Source: Anaeromassilibacillus sp001305115 (GTDB lineage: Bacteria > Bacillota > Clostridia > Oscillospirales > Acutalibacteraceae). Taken from it: DNA of 64,000 bases. The DNA is taken from assembly GCA_042854365.1 (NCBI GenBank), contig AP031437.1, positions 310,001 to 374,000 on the forward strand, in the 5' to 3' direction. Positions 32,930 through 41,998 of the stretch are shown in pieces. The notes under the pieces are model-generated. The model was not told the DNA's origin. It saw only the letters and a list, made by a program, of their open reading frames with translations, and searched no databases. Each line of letters opens with the position of its first letter. Within the stretch, counting starts at the first letter, position 1. The translations under genes were made by a program, and so were the position numbers.

Positions 32930-33204
32930 AGTTTTCCCTCCGGTCCCGCCGCAGCGGCGATATTTGGCGTGGTGCGCCTTTTCAGATATGCTTTGAGCGC
33001 TCCTTATGCATCATCCTTATTATACCGCAAAACAACCAAAATGAACAGGAAAAAATTTATAATCTCTCCGACGGAATTTTCCATCCCGCATGGGAAACGT
33101 TGTACCTTGCAAAGGATTGTGTTATACTATTTTTTAAATGACATTCTTTCGAAAAGGCTGGATACAGCCCTGAATGATTTGAGAGACTAGGAAGTGAACG
33201 ATAC

Positions 33205-33858
33205 ATGTCTACTGAGATCAGCAAGCCGGTGAGTTGCCCACGCTGCGGAGAGGCGGTCGAGACGCGGATGTGGCCGGGCGTTAATGCCGAGGTAAATCCC
33301 AACCTGCGGGAACAGGTGCTTCAAGAGACGTTGTTCAATTGGACATGTCCTGCCTGTGGCTATGTGGCACAGATGGCGTATCCCTGCCTATATCACGATA
33401 AAGGGCGCAAATTCATGATCTACCTGATTCCGAATGGTGGAAAAACGGAACTGGATGCGGTTGACGTGGATCACGCGTTCCCGCAGATCGGCTATGTACA
33501 GAAGCGAGTGGTTTCCTCTTTGGCGGAATTGAAGGAAAAGATTCTGGTCTTTGAAGCTGGCTTGGACGACCGCGCAGTTGAGTTGGTCAAGTTGGCGCTT
33601 GCGTCGGTTGTAGAGAAAAAGGACGGCCAGAAGCCGCAGGAAGGGTATTTTTCCTTTGCAGATGAGGAAAAGAACCGTATCGGGTTTGTATTCTTTTTTC
33701 CAGGAAAGCCGGAAGCTGTTCTGAAAACGACCCGGCTGGACGCTTATCGCCGATCCCAGGAAATTGTGGAGGAACTCCATCCGGACCAGAAAGGGTTTGC
33801 AGCAGTGGACCCGGAACTGGCGCAGGAGCTTCTGGATACGTACAGAGAAGAGGATTAA
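33205..33858 (+). CDS. CpXC-domain protein
   Basis: A 217-residue cytoplasmic protein with the CpXC domain: SCPRCGEAVETRMWPGVN at the start and NWTCPACGYVAQMAYPCLYHD at about residues 48-68. The two CPxC pairs form a zinc-ribbon-like metal site. The rest is alpha/beta without known motifs; the end reads DPELAQELLDTYRE. CpXC proteins are common in gut Clostridia and have no established function. AGGAAGTGA precedes ATG 33205. A short terminator follows directly. Confidence 0.88.
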   Translation: MSTEISKPVSCPRCGEAVETRMWPGVNAEVNPNLREQVLQETLFNWTCPACGYVAQMAYPCLYHDKGRKFMIYLIPNGGKTELDAVDVDHAFPQIGYVQKRVVSSLAELKEKILVFEAGLDDRAVELVKLALASVVEKKDGQKPQEGYFSFADEEKNRIGFVFFFPGKPEAVLKTTRLDAYRRSQEIVEELHPDQKGFAAVDPELAQELLDTYREED

Positions 33859-33864
33859 AATTTC

Positions 33865-33888
33865 AGCGCCGTCTGTGCGGCGCTTTTG
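33865..33888 (+). terminator. Short terminator after the CpXC gene
   Basis: AGCGCC-gtctgtgc-GGCGCT followed by TTTTG. It ends 20 bases before the asnB start. Confidence 0.55.
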
Positions 33889-33907
33889 AATAAGTGAGGT
33901 GCCAACC

Positions 33908-35758
33908 ATGTGTGGAATCTGTGGCTTTACGGGCGAGGTGCTCGACCGTGACGAAGTAATCAAGCGGATGACGGACGTCATCACCCACCGCGGGCCGGAC
34001 AGCTCCGGCGTATTTGCGGGGGACGGCGTGACGATGGGGTTCCGCCGCCTGTCCATCATCGATGTGGGAAACACGGGCGACCAGCCCATCTATAATGAGG
34101 ACCATACCCTTGTGCTGACCTTCAATGGAGAAATCTATAACTACCAGGATTTACGAAAAGAGTTGGTGGATAAGGGCCACAAGTTTTATACCAATACGGA
34201 TTCCGAGGTGCTGGTACACGGTTTTGAAGAATGGAAGGAAGGGCTCTTAAACCGTTTGCGCGGCATGTTTGGCTTTGCCATATGGAATACGGTGGACAAC
34301 AGCCTCTTTATGGCGCGCGACTATTTTGGGATTAAGCCGCTCCATTACACGCAGGTAGGAAATTCGTTCGTTTATGGCTCTGAAATCAAGAGTATTTTAG
34401 AGTTCCCGGGTTTCCAAAAGAAATTTAACCGGCGTGCACTGGACAATTATATTTCCTTTGAATATGCGCCGCCCCCGGAAACCTTCTTTGAGAATGTTTT
34501 CTGTTTGATGCCCGCCCATTATCTTTGGTATAAGGATGGAAAGGTGACAACCACGCGCTATTGGGAGCCAAAATTTGATGCGGATGAAAACATGACGGAG
34601 GAACAGGCGGTAGACGAAATTGAGAAGGTATTTGAGGAATCTGTCGCGGCCCATAAGATTAGCGATGTGGAGGTCGGGTGCTTCCTGTCCAGCGGGGTAG
34701 ATTCCAGTTACGTCTCCACCCATTTCAAAGGACAAAAGACCTTTACGGTCGGTTTTGACTATGGCGAGAAGTACAACGAGATCGACTGGGCGAAAGGATT
34801 GAGCAAAGAGGTCGGTCTGGAGCACCATTATAAGGTGATCTCCACAGAGGAATATTGGGACAGTATCCGCAAGGTTCAGTACCATATGGACCAGCCCTTG
34901 GCCGACGCCTCTTGCATTGCGCTGTATTTTGTTTCTAAGATGGCAAGCGAGTATGTCAAGGTGGTTCTTTCTGGAGAGGGAGCGGACGAGCTTTTCGGCG
35001 GATATAATATCTACCATGAGCCGGATGATCTTGCGGGGTATAAGAGGCTGCCGCTCTTTCTGCGCAAGGCCTTTGCGGCGATTGCAAAGGCGCTTCCATT
35101 TCGGTTCCGAGGAAAGAGCTTTTTAATTCGGGGCGCGCAGACCATTGAGGAGAGCTTTATTGGAAATTGTAGCATGTTTACCATGGAAGAAAAACGCCGG
35201 TTATTGCAAGACGGCATGCCGTGTACCCGCCCGCAAGAGTTGACCCGCCCGTTTTATGACCGTGTACAGGGCAAGGACGATGTGACCAAGATGCAGTATT
35301 TGGACATCAACGTTTGGTTGGCCGGAGATATTTTACTCAAGGCGGACCGTATGAGTATGGCCAATTCGTTGGAACTGCGCGTTCCCTTCCTGGATAAAGA
35401 GGTGTTCCGCGTAGCGTCCCGTTTGCCGCGCCGCCTGCGCGTTAATCCGGAAAACACCAAATATGCGATGCGTAAGGCGGCGATGCGCCATCTGCCACCC
35501 GCTACGGCAAAGAAGAAAAAGTTGGGTTTCCCGGTGCCTACCCGTGTATGGTTGCGGGAAGAGAAGTACTATGAGATTGTAAAGGCCGCATTCACCGGAG
35601 AAACGGCAAAACAGTTTTTCCACACGGATGCGCTGGTTAAACTTTTGGACGAGCATTTCCAGGGGAAGTGTGACAACAACCGCAAGATATGGACCATTTA
35701 TGTGTTCCTGATTTGGTATGATATTTATTTCAGTGACCCCAATGGGGTAAAACAGTAA
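33908..35758 (+). CDS. asnB: Asparagine synthase (glutamine-hydrolysing) AsnB
   Basis: A 616-residue two-domain enzyme making asparagine from aspartate, glutamine and ATP. The mature N-terminus is Cys2 (MCGICGFTG), the glutaminase nucleophile, which fixes the start at ATG 33908 rather than GTG 33899. The glutaminase domain has THRGPDSSGVF, RRLSIID and FNGEIYNYQDLR. The synthetase domain has the PP-loop CFLSSGVDSSYVS near 262, VLSGEGADELFGGY near 357, and LKADRMSMANSLELRVPFLD. Length is typical of the Gram-positive AsnB/AsnO type. It could also amidate wall precursors, since AsnB-type amidotransferases do this in some Firmicutes. Strong terminator downstream. Confidence 0.96.
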   Translation: MCGICGFTGEVLDRDEVIKRMTDVITHRGPDSSGVFAGDGVTMGFRRLSIIDVGNTGDQPIYNEDHTLVLTFNGEIYNYQDLRKELVDKGHKFYTNTDSEVLVHGFEEWKEGLLNRLRGMFGFAIWNTVDNSLFMARDYFGIKPLHYTQVGNSFVYGSEIKSILEFPGFQKKFNRRALDNYISFEYAPPPETFFENVFCLMPAHYLWYKDGKVTTTRYWEPKFDADENMTEEQAVDEIEKVFEESVAAHKISDVEVGCFLSSGVDSSYVSTHFKGQKTFTVGFDYGEKYNEIDWAKGLSKEVGLEHHYKVISTEEYWDSIRKVQYHMDQPLADASCIALYFVSKMASEYVKVVLSGEGADELFGGYNIYHEPDDLAGYKRLPLFLRKAFAAIAKALPFRFRGKSFLIRGAQTIEESFIGNCSMFTMEEKRRLLQDGMPCTRPQELTRPFYDRVQGKDDVTKMQYLDINVWLAGDILLKADRMSMANSLELRVPFLDKEVFRVASRLPRRLRVNPENTKYAMRKAAMRHLPPATAKKKKLGFPVPTRVWLREEKYYEIVKAAFTGETAKQFFHTDALVKLLDEHFQGKCDNNRKIWTIYVFLIWYDIYFSDPNGVKQ

Positions 35759-35761
35759 AAA

Positions 35762-35802
35762 GGCCGCGCTGGAAACGATTGTACCAGCGCGGTCTTTTAA
35801 AA
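35762..35802 (+). terminator. Intrinsic terminator of asnB
   Basis: Stem GGCCGCGCTGG / CCAGCGCGGTC with a 12-base loop, followed by TTTTAAAATTT. Confidence 0.8.
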
Positions 35803-35851
35803 TTTATTCAATAGGCTTTTTATTGGATGGATCATCGTCTTTGCCTTTTGG

Positions 35852-36046
35852 CTAGTGCTCCAAACAATACAGTTCGTTCCCCCAAAGGATGTTGCACGGG
35901 GACAAAACGATGATTGCCTTGCAACGGGCAGGGGCATTCATCGCTATGTTGTCTTCTAATGTGTGTGCCCCCCATGGGATAAACGGATAAAACCCACGTC
36001 GGATGATGGTGGCTCCCCCGAGCGTTACAGCTTGTTTCAGGAACAA
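35852..36046 (-). pseudogene. Possible decayed copy of the 3' end of the next gene
   Basis: The minus-strand translation ends ...HTLEDNIAMNAPARCKAIIVLS..., which can be lined up with the C-terminal end of the protein at 36214-37389 (CLTGEQQSYECSCAVRGGTVVLY). At DNA level ACAAAACGA and GGGGCATTCATCGCT in this stretch parallel ACAAAACGA and GGAGCATTCGTAGCT at 36222-36260. There is no ribosome site. It may be a remnant of a duplicated gene; chance similarity is possible. Confidence 0.25.
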
Positions 36047-36213
36047 CCTGTATTTCCGGTACGGGACTACTATTTCGTCTTACACCACACAAGAACATAC
36101 ATAGCTTTACTAATTCTCATGCGTGTGCGTTCATGAAATGAGTCTGGAATGTTTCTTTTTTATGATGATCGATCGTTCTGAAAATACACTTTGTTTTTGA
36201 AACAGACTTCGTT

Positions 36214-37389
36214 TTAATACAAAACGACCGTACCGCCCCGCACCGCACAGGAGCATTCGTAGCTTTGCTGTTCTCCGGTAAGGCAGTCGTAAATCGAATG
36301 GAATTCAAAAGAATCGGTTTCATCCGCTAAAACGTATTTGGCTATGATGAAGCGGTCCTCTACGCAGGTAATAAAATCCCCCAATTCCTTACTGTACGGC
36401 GCATGAAGATTGGAATGAAGTACGCCTGTAGCGACAAAGCAATCGCCTTGATCCACGATTTTATATGCCCGGCCATCCTCGGTATCGATAGAAAAATAAC
36501 CGTCCAGTTCATTGGACCGCAAATTGAGTTGTGCGACAATTTGCCGCTTGCCCGTGCGCTTATTGACGGCGCAAAGGCGCTGGTCATTGGATGGAAAATG
36601 CTTTACCCGGAAATAGATTTCCTCTTCGTTCATGCCGGCGTATCGTACAAGGCCGTCTGTGCCTGCACTCAGAATCAATTCGAGTGGGACACGTTTTTCT
36701 CCGGACTTGGCAGAAACGATGAAATCAAACAGAGGGCACAGCCATACGTGGTCGTTCACATGATCGCCGAGCCACCGCCGGTTGCGGTAACAGTTCCATT
36801 TCTCCTTCTCATCGCCGTGAGGTTGCAGCACCAACAACTGCCGGTCGTCCTCAAGACTGTATGTAACAAGATCGTTTGCCGAGGCGTTACAGATCCGGGG
36901 GTCGCGCAGATAATAATAGCTTTCCTCTTCCAAATCAAACAGAAGCGCCACACGCGCAAAGCCTGTAAGACGGCGATATTCTGAGAAGAGCTCTGCGTGG
37001 GTTTCATCTTCCTCTGTAAAAAGAATCACATGGTTTTCATCCAAGGCGGCACACTCGGAAAAGTTCCCAACGAGGTTCAACATAACGGCACTGCGCTCTT
37101 CCCCGGTAATCTTGTCGATTGAAAGCAGCTCAATATGGCTGCTGCCATCTTCCAACACCATAAAGATAATGTCCGGAAAACTAAAAAAATGGGGCACGAA
37201 AGCGGGCCTGTCCAAAATATAATTGGCTAAGATGCGTTCCCGCTTGGTGATGCGGTTATATTCCAAAAGGAAGAGACTGTTGTGTCCTTCTTCGTTTTTT
37301 TCCTCTGCATAATAGATACGGTTGTCGCTGATCTCGATCAGTTGATCGTTGCAATTGGCAAAGATGTTGCGCAGGTCCACGACCTTCAT
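36214..37389 (-). CDS. Hypothetical protein, beta-propeller-like
   Basis: A 391-residue soluble protein with no signal peptide. It consists of repeated strand-turn-strand units with aromatic/charged ends (NRIYYAEEKNEEGHNSLFLLEYN, HVILFTEEDETHAELFSEY, EEIYFRVKHFPSNDQRLCAVNKRTGK, DCFVATGVLHSNLHAPYSKEL), about 50 residues each, suggesting a DUF5050-like or similar beta-propeller. The same general fold is predicted for the secreted protein at 56893. No catalytic motif. ATG 37389 follows AGGGGGTG; the open frame extends further upstream without a signal. Monocistronic. Confidence 0.7.
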   Translation of the reverse strand: MKVVDLRNIFANCNDQLIEISDNRIYYAEEKNEEGHNSLFLLEYNRITKRERILANYILDRPAFVPHFFSFPDIIFMVLEDGSSHIELLSIDKITGEERSAVMLNLVGNFSECAALDENHVILFTEEDETHAELFSEYRRLTGFARVALLFDLEEESYYYLRDPRICNASANDLVTYSLEDDRQLLVLQPHGDEKEKWNCYRNRRWLGDHVNDHVWLCPLFDFIVSAKSGEKRVPLELILSAGTDGLVRYAGMNEEEIYFRVKHFPSNDQRLCAVNKRTGKRQIVAQLNLRSNELDGYFSIDTEDGRAYKIVDQGDCFVATGVLHSNLHAPYSKELGDFITCVEDRFIIAKYVLADETDSFEFHSIYDCLTGEQQSYECSCAVRGGTVVLY

Positions 37390-37455
37390 TGTCACACCCC
37401 CTGTAGCCTTTTTTGACATTCCATACCATTTCCCATTGTGTGGAAAGCTTCGCAA

Positions 37456-38070
37456 AGTCTTTTCTGTATTATAGCATACCCACTAGTAGAATAAAACAGA
37501 AAAAGCCAGATGGCCTTTTCGATCGGACATGGAAAGCGTCATTCAGGGGGAATGAGAAAAGCGGTTTCCTGATGGGATGATTCGCTGATTGGTTGATAAA
37601 AAGGATCGTTTACCAAACGGTTATTAAAAAATGGAATAACCGTAATACAACGACAACCGCAAAATGGCGGGTAGTCCCTATCGTGAATATTGCGGATTAA
37701 TTTGTAATAGGGGCTGCGAAAATAAGGCAGACGCCGCAGAATGTCATTACAGTGGGACCCTGTTTAGAAAGAACGGTCATCAAATGCAGAGAAATAAGAT
37801 GTGCCGGCTTTTCAAAAAGGAGCGTTATCCGTGAAATCCGGCAGGAAGCTGACGTTGCCAACAGGCGGATATGCCCTCCATGTAGGAGATAGGGGGTGAT
37901 CACTTATAGGATGGATGCTTAGAGGAACCCAGAATGCGGAGTTCAGACATCTCAGAGGTTGTCCAAACGGATTTGTCTCTGCATTTTCAGTTGGGACGGA
38001 ATATAGTGATTTGTTTTCGGGAGCGGTTCTTATTGACAGATCGGATAAAAGACAGTATGATAAAAATAAA
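37456..38070. other. Intergenic region without a supported gene
   Basis: About 615 bp. It contains a weak hairpin AAAAGCC-agat-GGCCTTTT near 37502 and small frames on both strands (such as 37812-38210 minus) without start signals. The right end leads into the thiamine riboswitch. Confidence 0.4.
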
Positions 38071-38072
38071 TT

Positions 38073-38160
38073 GAATAGGGGTGCTGGGTATTCCCGGCTG
38101 AGAGAAAACGAATAGACGTTTTTCAACCTTACCTGATCTGGATAATGCCAGCGTAGGAAC
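38073..38160 (+). promoter_or_regulatory. TPP riboswitch (THI element)
   Basis: The conserved core is complete: GGGGTGCTGGG, CTGAGAGAAAA, then ACCTTACCTGATCTGGATAATGCCAGCGTAGGAA in two pieces around a variable P3a stem. It binds thiamine pyrophosphate. It is followed by a terminator (38173-38204) and the thiT gene, so high TPP should switch off import. Confidence 0.97.
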
Positions 38161-38172
38161 AGAATGCAATTT

Positions 38173-38204
38173 ACGCCTCGCGGTATCCGCGGGGCGTTTG
38201 TTTT
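38173..38204 (+). terminator. Riboswitch expression-platform terminator
   Basis: Perfect-looking stem ACGCCTCGCGG / CCGCGGGGCGT (one mismatch) with loop TAT, then TTGTTTT. It lies between the TPP aptamer and thiT. Confidence 0.85.
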
Positions 38205-38287
38205 ATGCACCCGGATTCAATCAAACCGGCATCCACCGGCCGTAATAGGTGGACATGCGGAGAGTCCGTGTGCAAAGGAGGAAGTTC

Positions 38288-38857
38288 ATGAAAAAGAACA
38301 GTACAACCGTTATTCTGGTGGAAAGTGCGCTGATGATCGCGCTTTCTGTCGTGCTCGATTTCTTTAAGCTGTGGCAGATGCCATTTGGCGGTTCGGTCAC
38401 CTGTGGAATGGTCCCGCTGGTGTTGCTCTCGTTTCATCGAGGTCCCAAATGGGGTGTTGGCGCCGCATTTACCCATAGCTTGATGCAAATGCTCATGCGG
38501 TTTGATGCACCGCCTGCCAAAACATTCGGTGCATTTGCAGTGGTGATTTTAATGGATTATGTCATCGCCTTTACGGTGGTCGGTGCAGCTTCCATTTTTG
38601 GCAAGCCATTTAAAAATCGGAGTGTAGGGATTGCGGTTGGAAGTTGTGCGGTGTGCTTAATCCGTCTGTTGTGCAGCTTTATTTCCGGTGTTACCGTATG
38701 GCAGGAATATACACCGGAGGGTTGGGCAGTTTGGCAGTATTCCTTGGTTTACAATGCGGCCTATATGATTCCGCAGATGGTGTTGACCGCAATTTTGGCA
38801 GTTGTTCTGATGGCTGTCATTGACCGCTACGAAGGACAAAAAACACGCATTGCTTAA
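38288..38857 (+). CDS. thiT: ThiT, thiamine transporter S component
   Basis: A 189-residue membrane protein with six hydrophobic segments, matching the ECF S component ThiT that binds thiamine with high affinity. The family's opening VILVESALMIALSVVLDFFKLWQMPFGGSVTCGMVPLVLLSFHRGPKWGVGAAF is clear, as are the later VCLIRLLCSFISGVTVWQEYTPEGWAVWQYSLVYNAAYMIPQ residues lining the thiamine site. The ECF module is elsewhere. ATG 38288 has AAAGGAGG upstream; an earlier in-frame start lacks a site. Regulation by the TPP riboswitch is direct from sequence. Confidence 0.95.
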   Translation: MKKNSTTVILVESALMIALSVVLDFFKLWQMPFGGSVTCGMVPLVLLSFHRGPKWGVGAAFTHSLMQMLMRFDAPPAKTFGAFAVVILMDYVIAFTVVGAASIFGKPFKNRSVGIAVGSCAVCLIRLLCSFISGVTVWQEYTPEGWAVWQYSLVYNAAYMIPQMVLTAILAVVLMAVIDRYEGQKTRIA

Positions 38858-38866
38858 TGCAGAACG

Positions 38867-38922
38867 GGAAGATCCCCTCACAGAAAGAAGTGTTCGTTTA
38901 CTGGGAGGGGGTCTTCCTTTTT
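38867..38922 (+). terminator. Terminator after thiT
   Basis: Stem GGAAGATCCCCTC / GAGGGGGTCTTCC with a 25-base loop, then TTTTTCTG. Confidence 0.8.
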
Positions 38923-39018
38923 CTGACTATTCGCACAAAAAGGGTAGACTTTGAACGAAAAAGATGATAAAATAATAAAACATTCTATGAATTTAATTCT
39001 AATGGAGGAAAGGATCTT

Positions 39019-39504
39019 ATGAACAGGACAAAGACGTTTCAGAATATTGGTATTCTGATGCTTACATTTCTCATGGTATTTGCAATGGTTGGCTGCGGCG
39101 GAAATCAGGAAGAGAAAAAATGGGAAGAGGATGTCACAGCAATTATGAACGACATCACAACCTCCCAGACCGACTTCAATACGGCGTTGGCGGGAATCCA
39201 GCCGGGCGAGGCGGAGTCCCAGACAGCCATGCTCAATGCAATCGATGCGCTGGAAGAGGACTTCAATGCATTAAAGGCGGTAGAAGCCCCGGAGAAGTAT
39301 CAATCTGTGCAGGAAGAGTTCAACGCGGCTGTTGACAAAGCGCTGGAAGGTACGGCGGCGTTCCGCGAGATGGCAAATAACCTGGGCGATGGAGGCGATT
39401 TGGCCGTTGTAAGCGATAAACTTTCAGAAGGCCAGACGAAGTATGAGGAGTTCCTGGAGCTTTGGCAGGCGGCGGTCAACGATCTTGCGGAGATTGCAGG
39501 CTAA
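39019..39504 (+). CDS. Small helical lipoprotein
   Basis: A 161-residue exported lipoprotein: signal peptide with lipobox AMVGC-GG (Cys near residue 27), then a fully helical, acidic, Gln/Glu/Ala-rich domain (about 32-158) resembling a three- or four-helix bundle (YQSVQEEFNAAVDKALEG, LSEGQTKYEEFLELW). Similar DUF4872/DUF6376-like lipoproteins occur in Gram-positives; I do not claim a family. AGGAAAGGA precedes ATG 39019. Terminator directly after. It opens the AT-rich surface-protein cluster. Confidence 0.75.
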   Translation: MNRTKTFQNIGILMLTFLMVFAMVGCGGNQEEKKWEEDVTAIMNDITTSQTDFNTALAGIQPGEAESQTAMLNAIDALEEDFNALKAVEAPEKYQSVQEEFNAAVDKALEGTAAFREMANNLGDGGDLAVVSDKLSEGQTKYEEFLELWQAAVNDLAEIAG

Positions 39505-39529
39505 ATTCGAACAGGTACCAATATGAAGG

Positions 39530-39562
39530 GGCTGTTGCAGAGGATTCTGCAACAGCCTTTTT
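39530..39562 (+). terminator. Intrinsic terminator
   Basis: Perfect 11-bp stem GGCTGTTGCAG / CTGCAACAGCC, loop of 6, then TTTTT. Confidence 0.85.
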
Positions 39563-39677
39563 CTACTTCTGCATCTATGAGAGCTTTTTGTATCTTTCTG
39601 TATTTGCTTAATAAAAGACGAAATAGAGAAAACATTGGCAGCACAAAACGATGCTTTACTAGAAAAATAGCAAAAAG

Positions 39678-39710
39678 CTCCGCTGCAACTTGTGAACGAT
39701 TGCAGCGGAG
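39678..39710 (-). terminator. Intrinsic terminator
   Basis: Minus strand CTCCGCTGCAA / TTGCAGCGGAG with an 11-base loop, followed by CTTTTTG. It ends the secreted/membrane pair at 39737-41044. Confidence 0.75.
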
Positions 39711-39736
39711 TCAAACACATTTTCTGATTCATTTCC

Positions 39737-40408
39737 TTACTGGTTCAATAAAGGCCTGTCCATTTTTGCGATAGGAGTCTCCGCCGTAGAAGTTTTTTTC
39801 GGATTCTTTATCCGAAAATGCCACTTCATAAACCACCATACAGAGAAGACCATGAAAAAATATTCAATCATCACACGACTAAGGAACCAGTATACAGGAC
39901 CATGGGCTATGTATCTGGGTTTCATCATGGGAAACAGCTGAAAAAGGCACTCTGAAAGATACTCACTTGCATCTACCAGGATGTTAAGCGGAGATCGAAA
40001 AATCCAAAAGAAGGCATCATGAAATAATAAAAGTAAAAAGGCAAAAACAAGGAGAACCGTACTCATGATTCTCTTGGTATTACAGATATGCTTTATCTTT
40101 TTAATGGCCTGCGAATTTCCTGTAAAAATACAGTCCTCCCATTGAAAAGCCCCGCTTTGTGCGCTGTTTTCCAATTCCTTCCTGCTCTTCCACGACACGC
40201 GCAAGGAACCTTTTCCTACAGTAAACAGGCAATATCCTGCAAAAACAGCGAGAACCAATAAGATGGAATGTTCGATTAATATCCTTTGGACGAGGATTGA
40301 CCAATCGCTGCTCTCGGGAAGCAAGGTGTCAAGGAACTGTATCAATACACCAGCGAGACAGGCGAGAACAAGAGTAACAATGATGCCAATCTTCCTTGTA
40401 CGGTTCAA
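39737..40408 (-). CDS. Hypothetical membrane protein, partner of secreted protein
   Basis: A 223-residue protein with five hydrophobic segments (about 7-25, 42-62, 110-130, 133-152, 175-195) and a basic cytoplasmic-type tail. The loop between helices 2 and 3 (SLRVSWKSRKELENSAQ) is hydrophilic. No domain was recognised. TTG start at 40408 with AAAGGAGG seven bases upstream. It follows the secreted protein gene by 48 bp with no terminator between, so the two are probably one transcript: a secreted protein and a membrane protein. Confidence 0.65.
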   Translation of the reverse strand: MNRTRKIGIIVTLVLACLAGVLIQFLDTLLPESSDWSILVQRILIEHSILLVLAVFAGYCLFTVGKGSLRVSWKSRKELENSAQSGAFQWEDCIFTGNSQAIKKIKHICNTKRIMSTVLLVFAFLLLLFHDAFFWIFRSPLNILVDASEYLSECLFQLFPMMKPRYIAHGPVYWFLSRVMIEYFFMVFSVWWFMKWHFRIKNPKKTSTAETPIAKMDRPLLNQ

Positions 40409-40456
40409 AGCTTTTCCTCCTTTCGGGAGGAGATCGTTTTCATACGATCCACTCCA

Positions 40457-41044
40457 TTAGGTCCAGATGGATACGGTCATGTAGTCGCTTGCGCCGCTTG
40501 GACCATATTTAGCTATGGCGCTAGCGCTGCATCCAACACTGTCGGCTGTTATATTCACAGACTTGCTGAAGGAATTGCCGCTAATTGAAGTTGTTTTTTC
40601 GTTATCTTGTTCACCGTATTTTACTTCTCGGTTAGATAAATATACACTAGAGCCATATGAGTATTTGACACTTACGTTTGTGAGTTGATATTGGACTCCC
40701 CTGTCATAGTAGGTGATGGTGGCGGTTACAGAAGCGTCCATTCCACTAGCGTCTTCCGTATTGGTGTCCGTATGTTTTCCTCTAACAGTCAACCGATAGA
40801 GATCATGATCATTTGAAGCACGAGTACTAGAAGAACACTTTTCTAGTGTAATGGATTCAAGAGGTATTTTTTCTGTGGACCCATTTTCGTGGGTAACTGT
40901 CATAGAAGCCTTTTCCGATAAAGATTGAGGGACAGAAATTTTTTCAAAAGAAATATCCGATGCATCGTTTGTTACAGCCATACTTGGAACATAAAATGAT
41001 AGACAGAATACAATCAGTAGGCAAACAGAAAGAAACTTTTTCAT
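40457..41044 (-). CDS. Hypothetical secreted beta-rich protein 1
   Basis: A 195-residue protein with a clear signal peptide (KKFLSVCLLIVFCLSFYVPSMA, cleavage after about residue 23). The mature part is Ser/Thr-rich and strand-rich: ASVTATITYYDRGVQYQLTNVSVKYSYGSSVYLSNREVKYGE. It has two Cys and no transmembrane or sortase signal, so it is released or held by a partner. The layout (SxTATITYY...VSVKYS) resembles the second secreted protein at 44435 (QATLSVKYS...), although identity is low. AAGGAGG precedes the ATG, an AT-rich hairpin lies just upstream, and its 5' leader holds the 20-nt element shared with 45238-45257. Family unknown. Confidence 0.7.
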   Translation of the reverse strand: MKKFLSVCLLIVFCLSFYVPSMAVTNDASDISFEKISVPQSLSEKASMTVTHENGSTEKIPLESITLEKCSSSTRASNDHDLYRLTVRGKHTDTNTEDASGMDASVTATITYYDRGVQYQLTNVSVKYSYGSSVYLSNREVKYGEQDNEKTTSISGNSFSKSVNITADSVGCSASAIAKYGPSGASDYMTVSIWT

Positions 41045-41109
41045 AGCGATCCTCCTTAATCATAAAATTGCTTTTTGTAATTTTATGCTTTTTTAATTTT
41101 TATAAAGTA

Positions 41110-41179
41110 CATTGGACTAATCACACCTTCTGGATATATTTTACAGAACAATAATATATCTATTGCAGAAATATGTCAA
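41110..41179 (-). promoter_or_regulatory. Promoter and shared leader element, copy 1
   Basis: Minus strand TTGACA (41179-41174), 17 bp, TATTAT (41156-41151). About 21 bases downstream is AAGGTGTGATTAGTCCAATG (41129-41110), identical to 45257-45238 in the leader of the other secreted-protein gene. It contains an AAGGTG and a GTG ATT AGT CCA ATG run that could start a 13-codon leader peptide. A 9-bp hairpin CATAAAATT/AATTTTATG follows before the ribosome site. Confidence 0.65.
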
Positions 41180-41446
41180 TATAGTCCGGTATATTTTTAT
41201 ATTAAATTATAAACAATTATTTATAAGTAAAATTGTGTATTATTTTTAAAATGAGACAAGATATTCACTGTTTCAAATCAAAAAATTATCCCTTAACAGA
41301 ATAAAATTGACATTCTGTTAAGGAATGTGTTAATTGTAACAATCTTTCACTAATTTTATCATAAACAATTTTTACCTACTGTGAAACTCTAACAGCTGGA
41401 TGGGATCAAACTGACTACAAGATACGCCACAGATGCCAGGAGATTG
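41180..41446. other. AT-rich intergenic region
   Basis: Very AT-rich and without a gene. An imperfect repeat of ACAGAATAAAATTGACATTCTGTTAAGG near 41300 forms a hairpin-like structure (TTAACAGAAT / ATTCTGTTAA). Confidence 0.4.
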
Positions 41447-41998
41447 CTAGGAGAGTGCCCAAAGAGGCGAATGGGATTTCTCGGCAAACAGACGCAATAG
41501 CACTTCATAAAACGCCTGGTTTCGTTGCCCAAACCGCCCAATTCCACAGGGCGAACCTTCCAGATTCATTTTCCCTTGGGAATTGACGCTGTAGGACACG
41601 GCATCCAGGGTGCCGTCCGGTTTCTCGTAACTGAGATAGATGTCCAGAAAAACGATTCCGTCATTTTCAACCAGATTGCCATTGTCGGTGATGCCAATCC
41701 AGCTTTTCCAGTTCACCTTCCGGTTGACCGGGTACCCGTCCAAAAACGATGCGAGATCCTCCAACTCAGAGGGGGATTTGGTAAAGACACTGGTTGTAGT
41801 AGTTTTTGGGGGCACGTCCTCCGGCTGAAACGAAACTTCGTATTTCAGAATACTTGCGGATATAAGGGGATTTCCCCCGGCTAGATCGTCCACGGCGAAG
41901 GGGCGCGTGTAGAAAAAATAGGCGGCCAAGAGGAAACAGAGAAGGGAAACGAGCAAGACCTTTTTGTATTTGGAATTTTGCGATCCTGTAAGTTTCAA
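41447..41998 (-). CDS. Hypothetical membrane-anchored extracellular protein
   Basis: A 183-residue protein with one N-terminal membrane anchor (about 13-31, KVLLVSLLCFLLAAYFFY) and an extracellular domain with a strand-rich core (LISASILKYEVSFQPEDVPPKTTTTSVF, GIVFLDIYLSYEKPDGTLDAVSYSVNSQGK) and a helical end. No motif was recognised. TTG start at 41998 with AGGTAGGG upstream. It lies in the same AT-rich cluster and direction as its neighbours. Confidence 0.6.
   Translation of the reverse strand: MKLTGSQNSKYKKVLLVSLLCFLLAAYFFYTRPFAVDDLAGGNPLISASILKYEVSFQPEDVPPKTTTTSVFTKSPSELEDLASFLDGYPVNRKVNWKSWIGITDNGNLVENDGIVFLDIYLSYEKPDGTLDAVSYSVNSQGKMNLEGSPCGIGRFGQRNQAFYEVLLRLFAEKSHSPLWALS

Noticed and set aside
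35832..36098. An 88-codon minus-strand frame
   Set aside because: No start signal and no domain; the same region is better explained as intergenic or decayed sequence.
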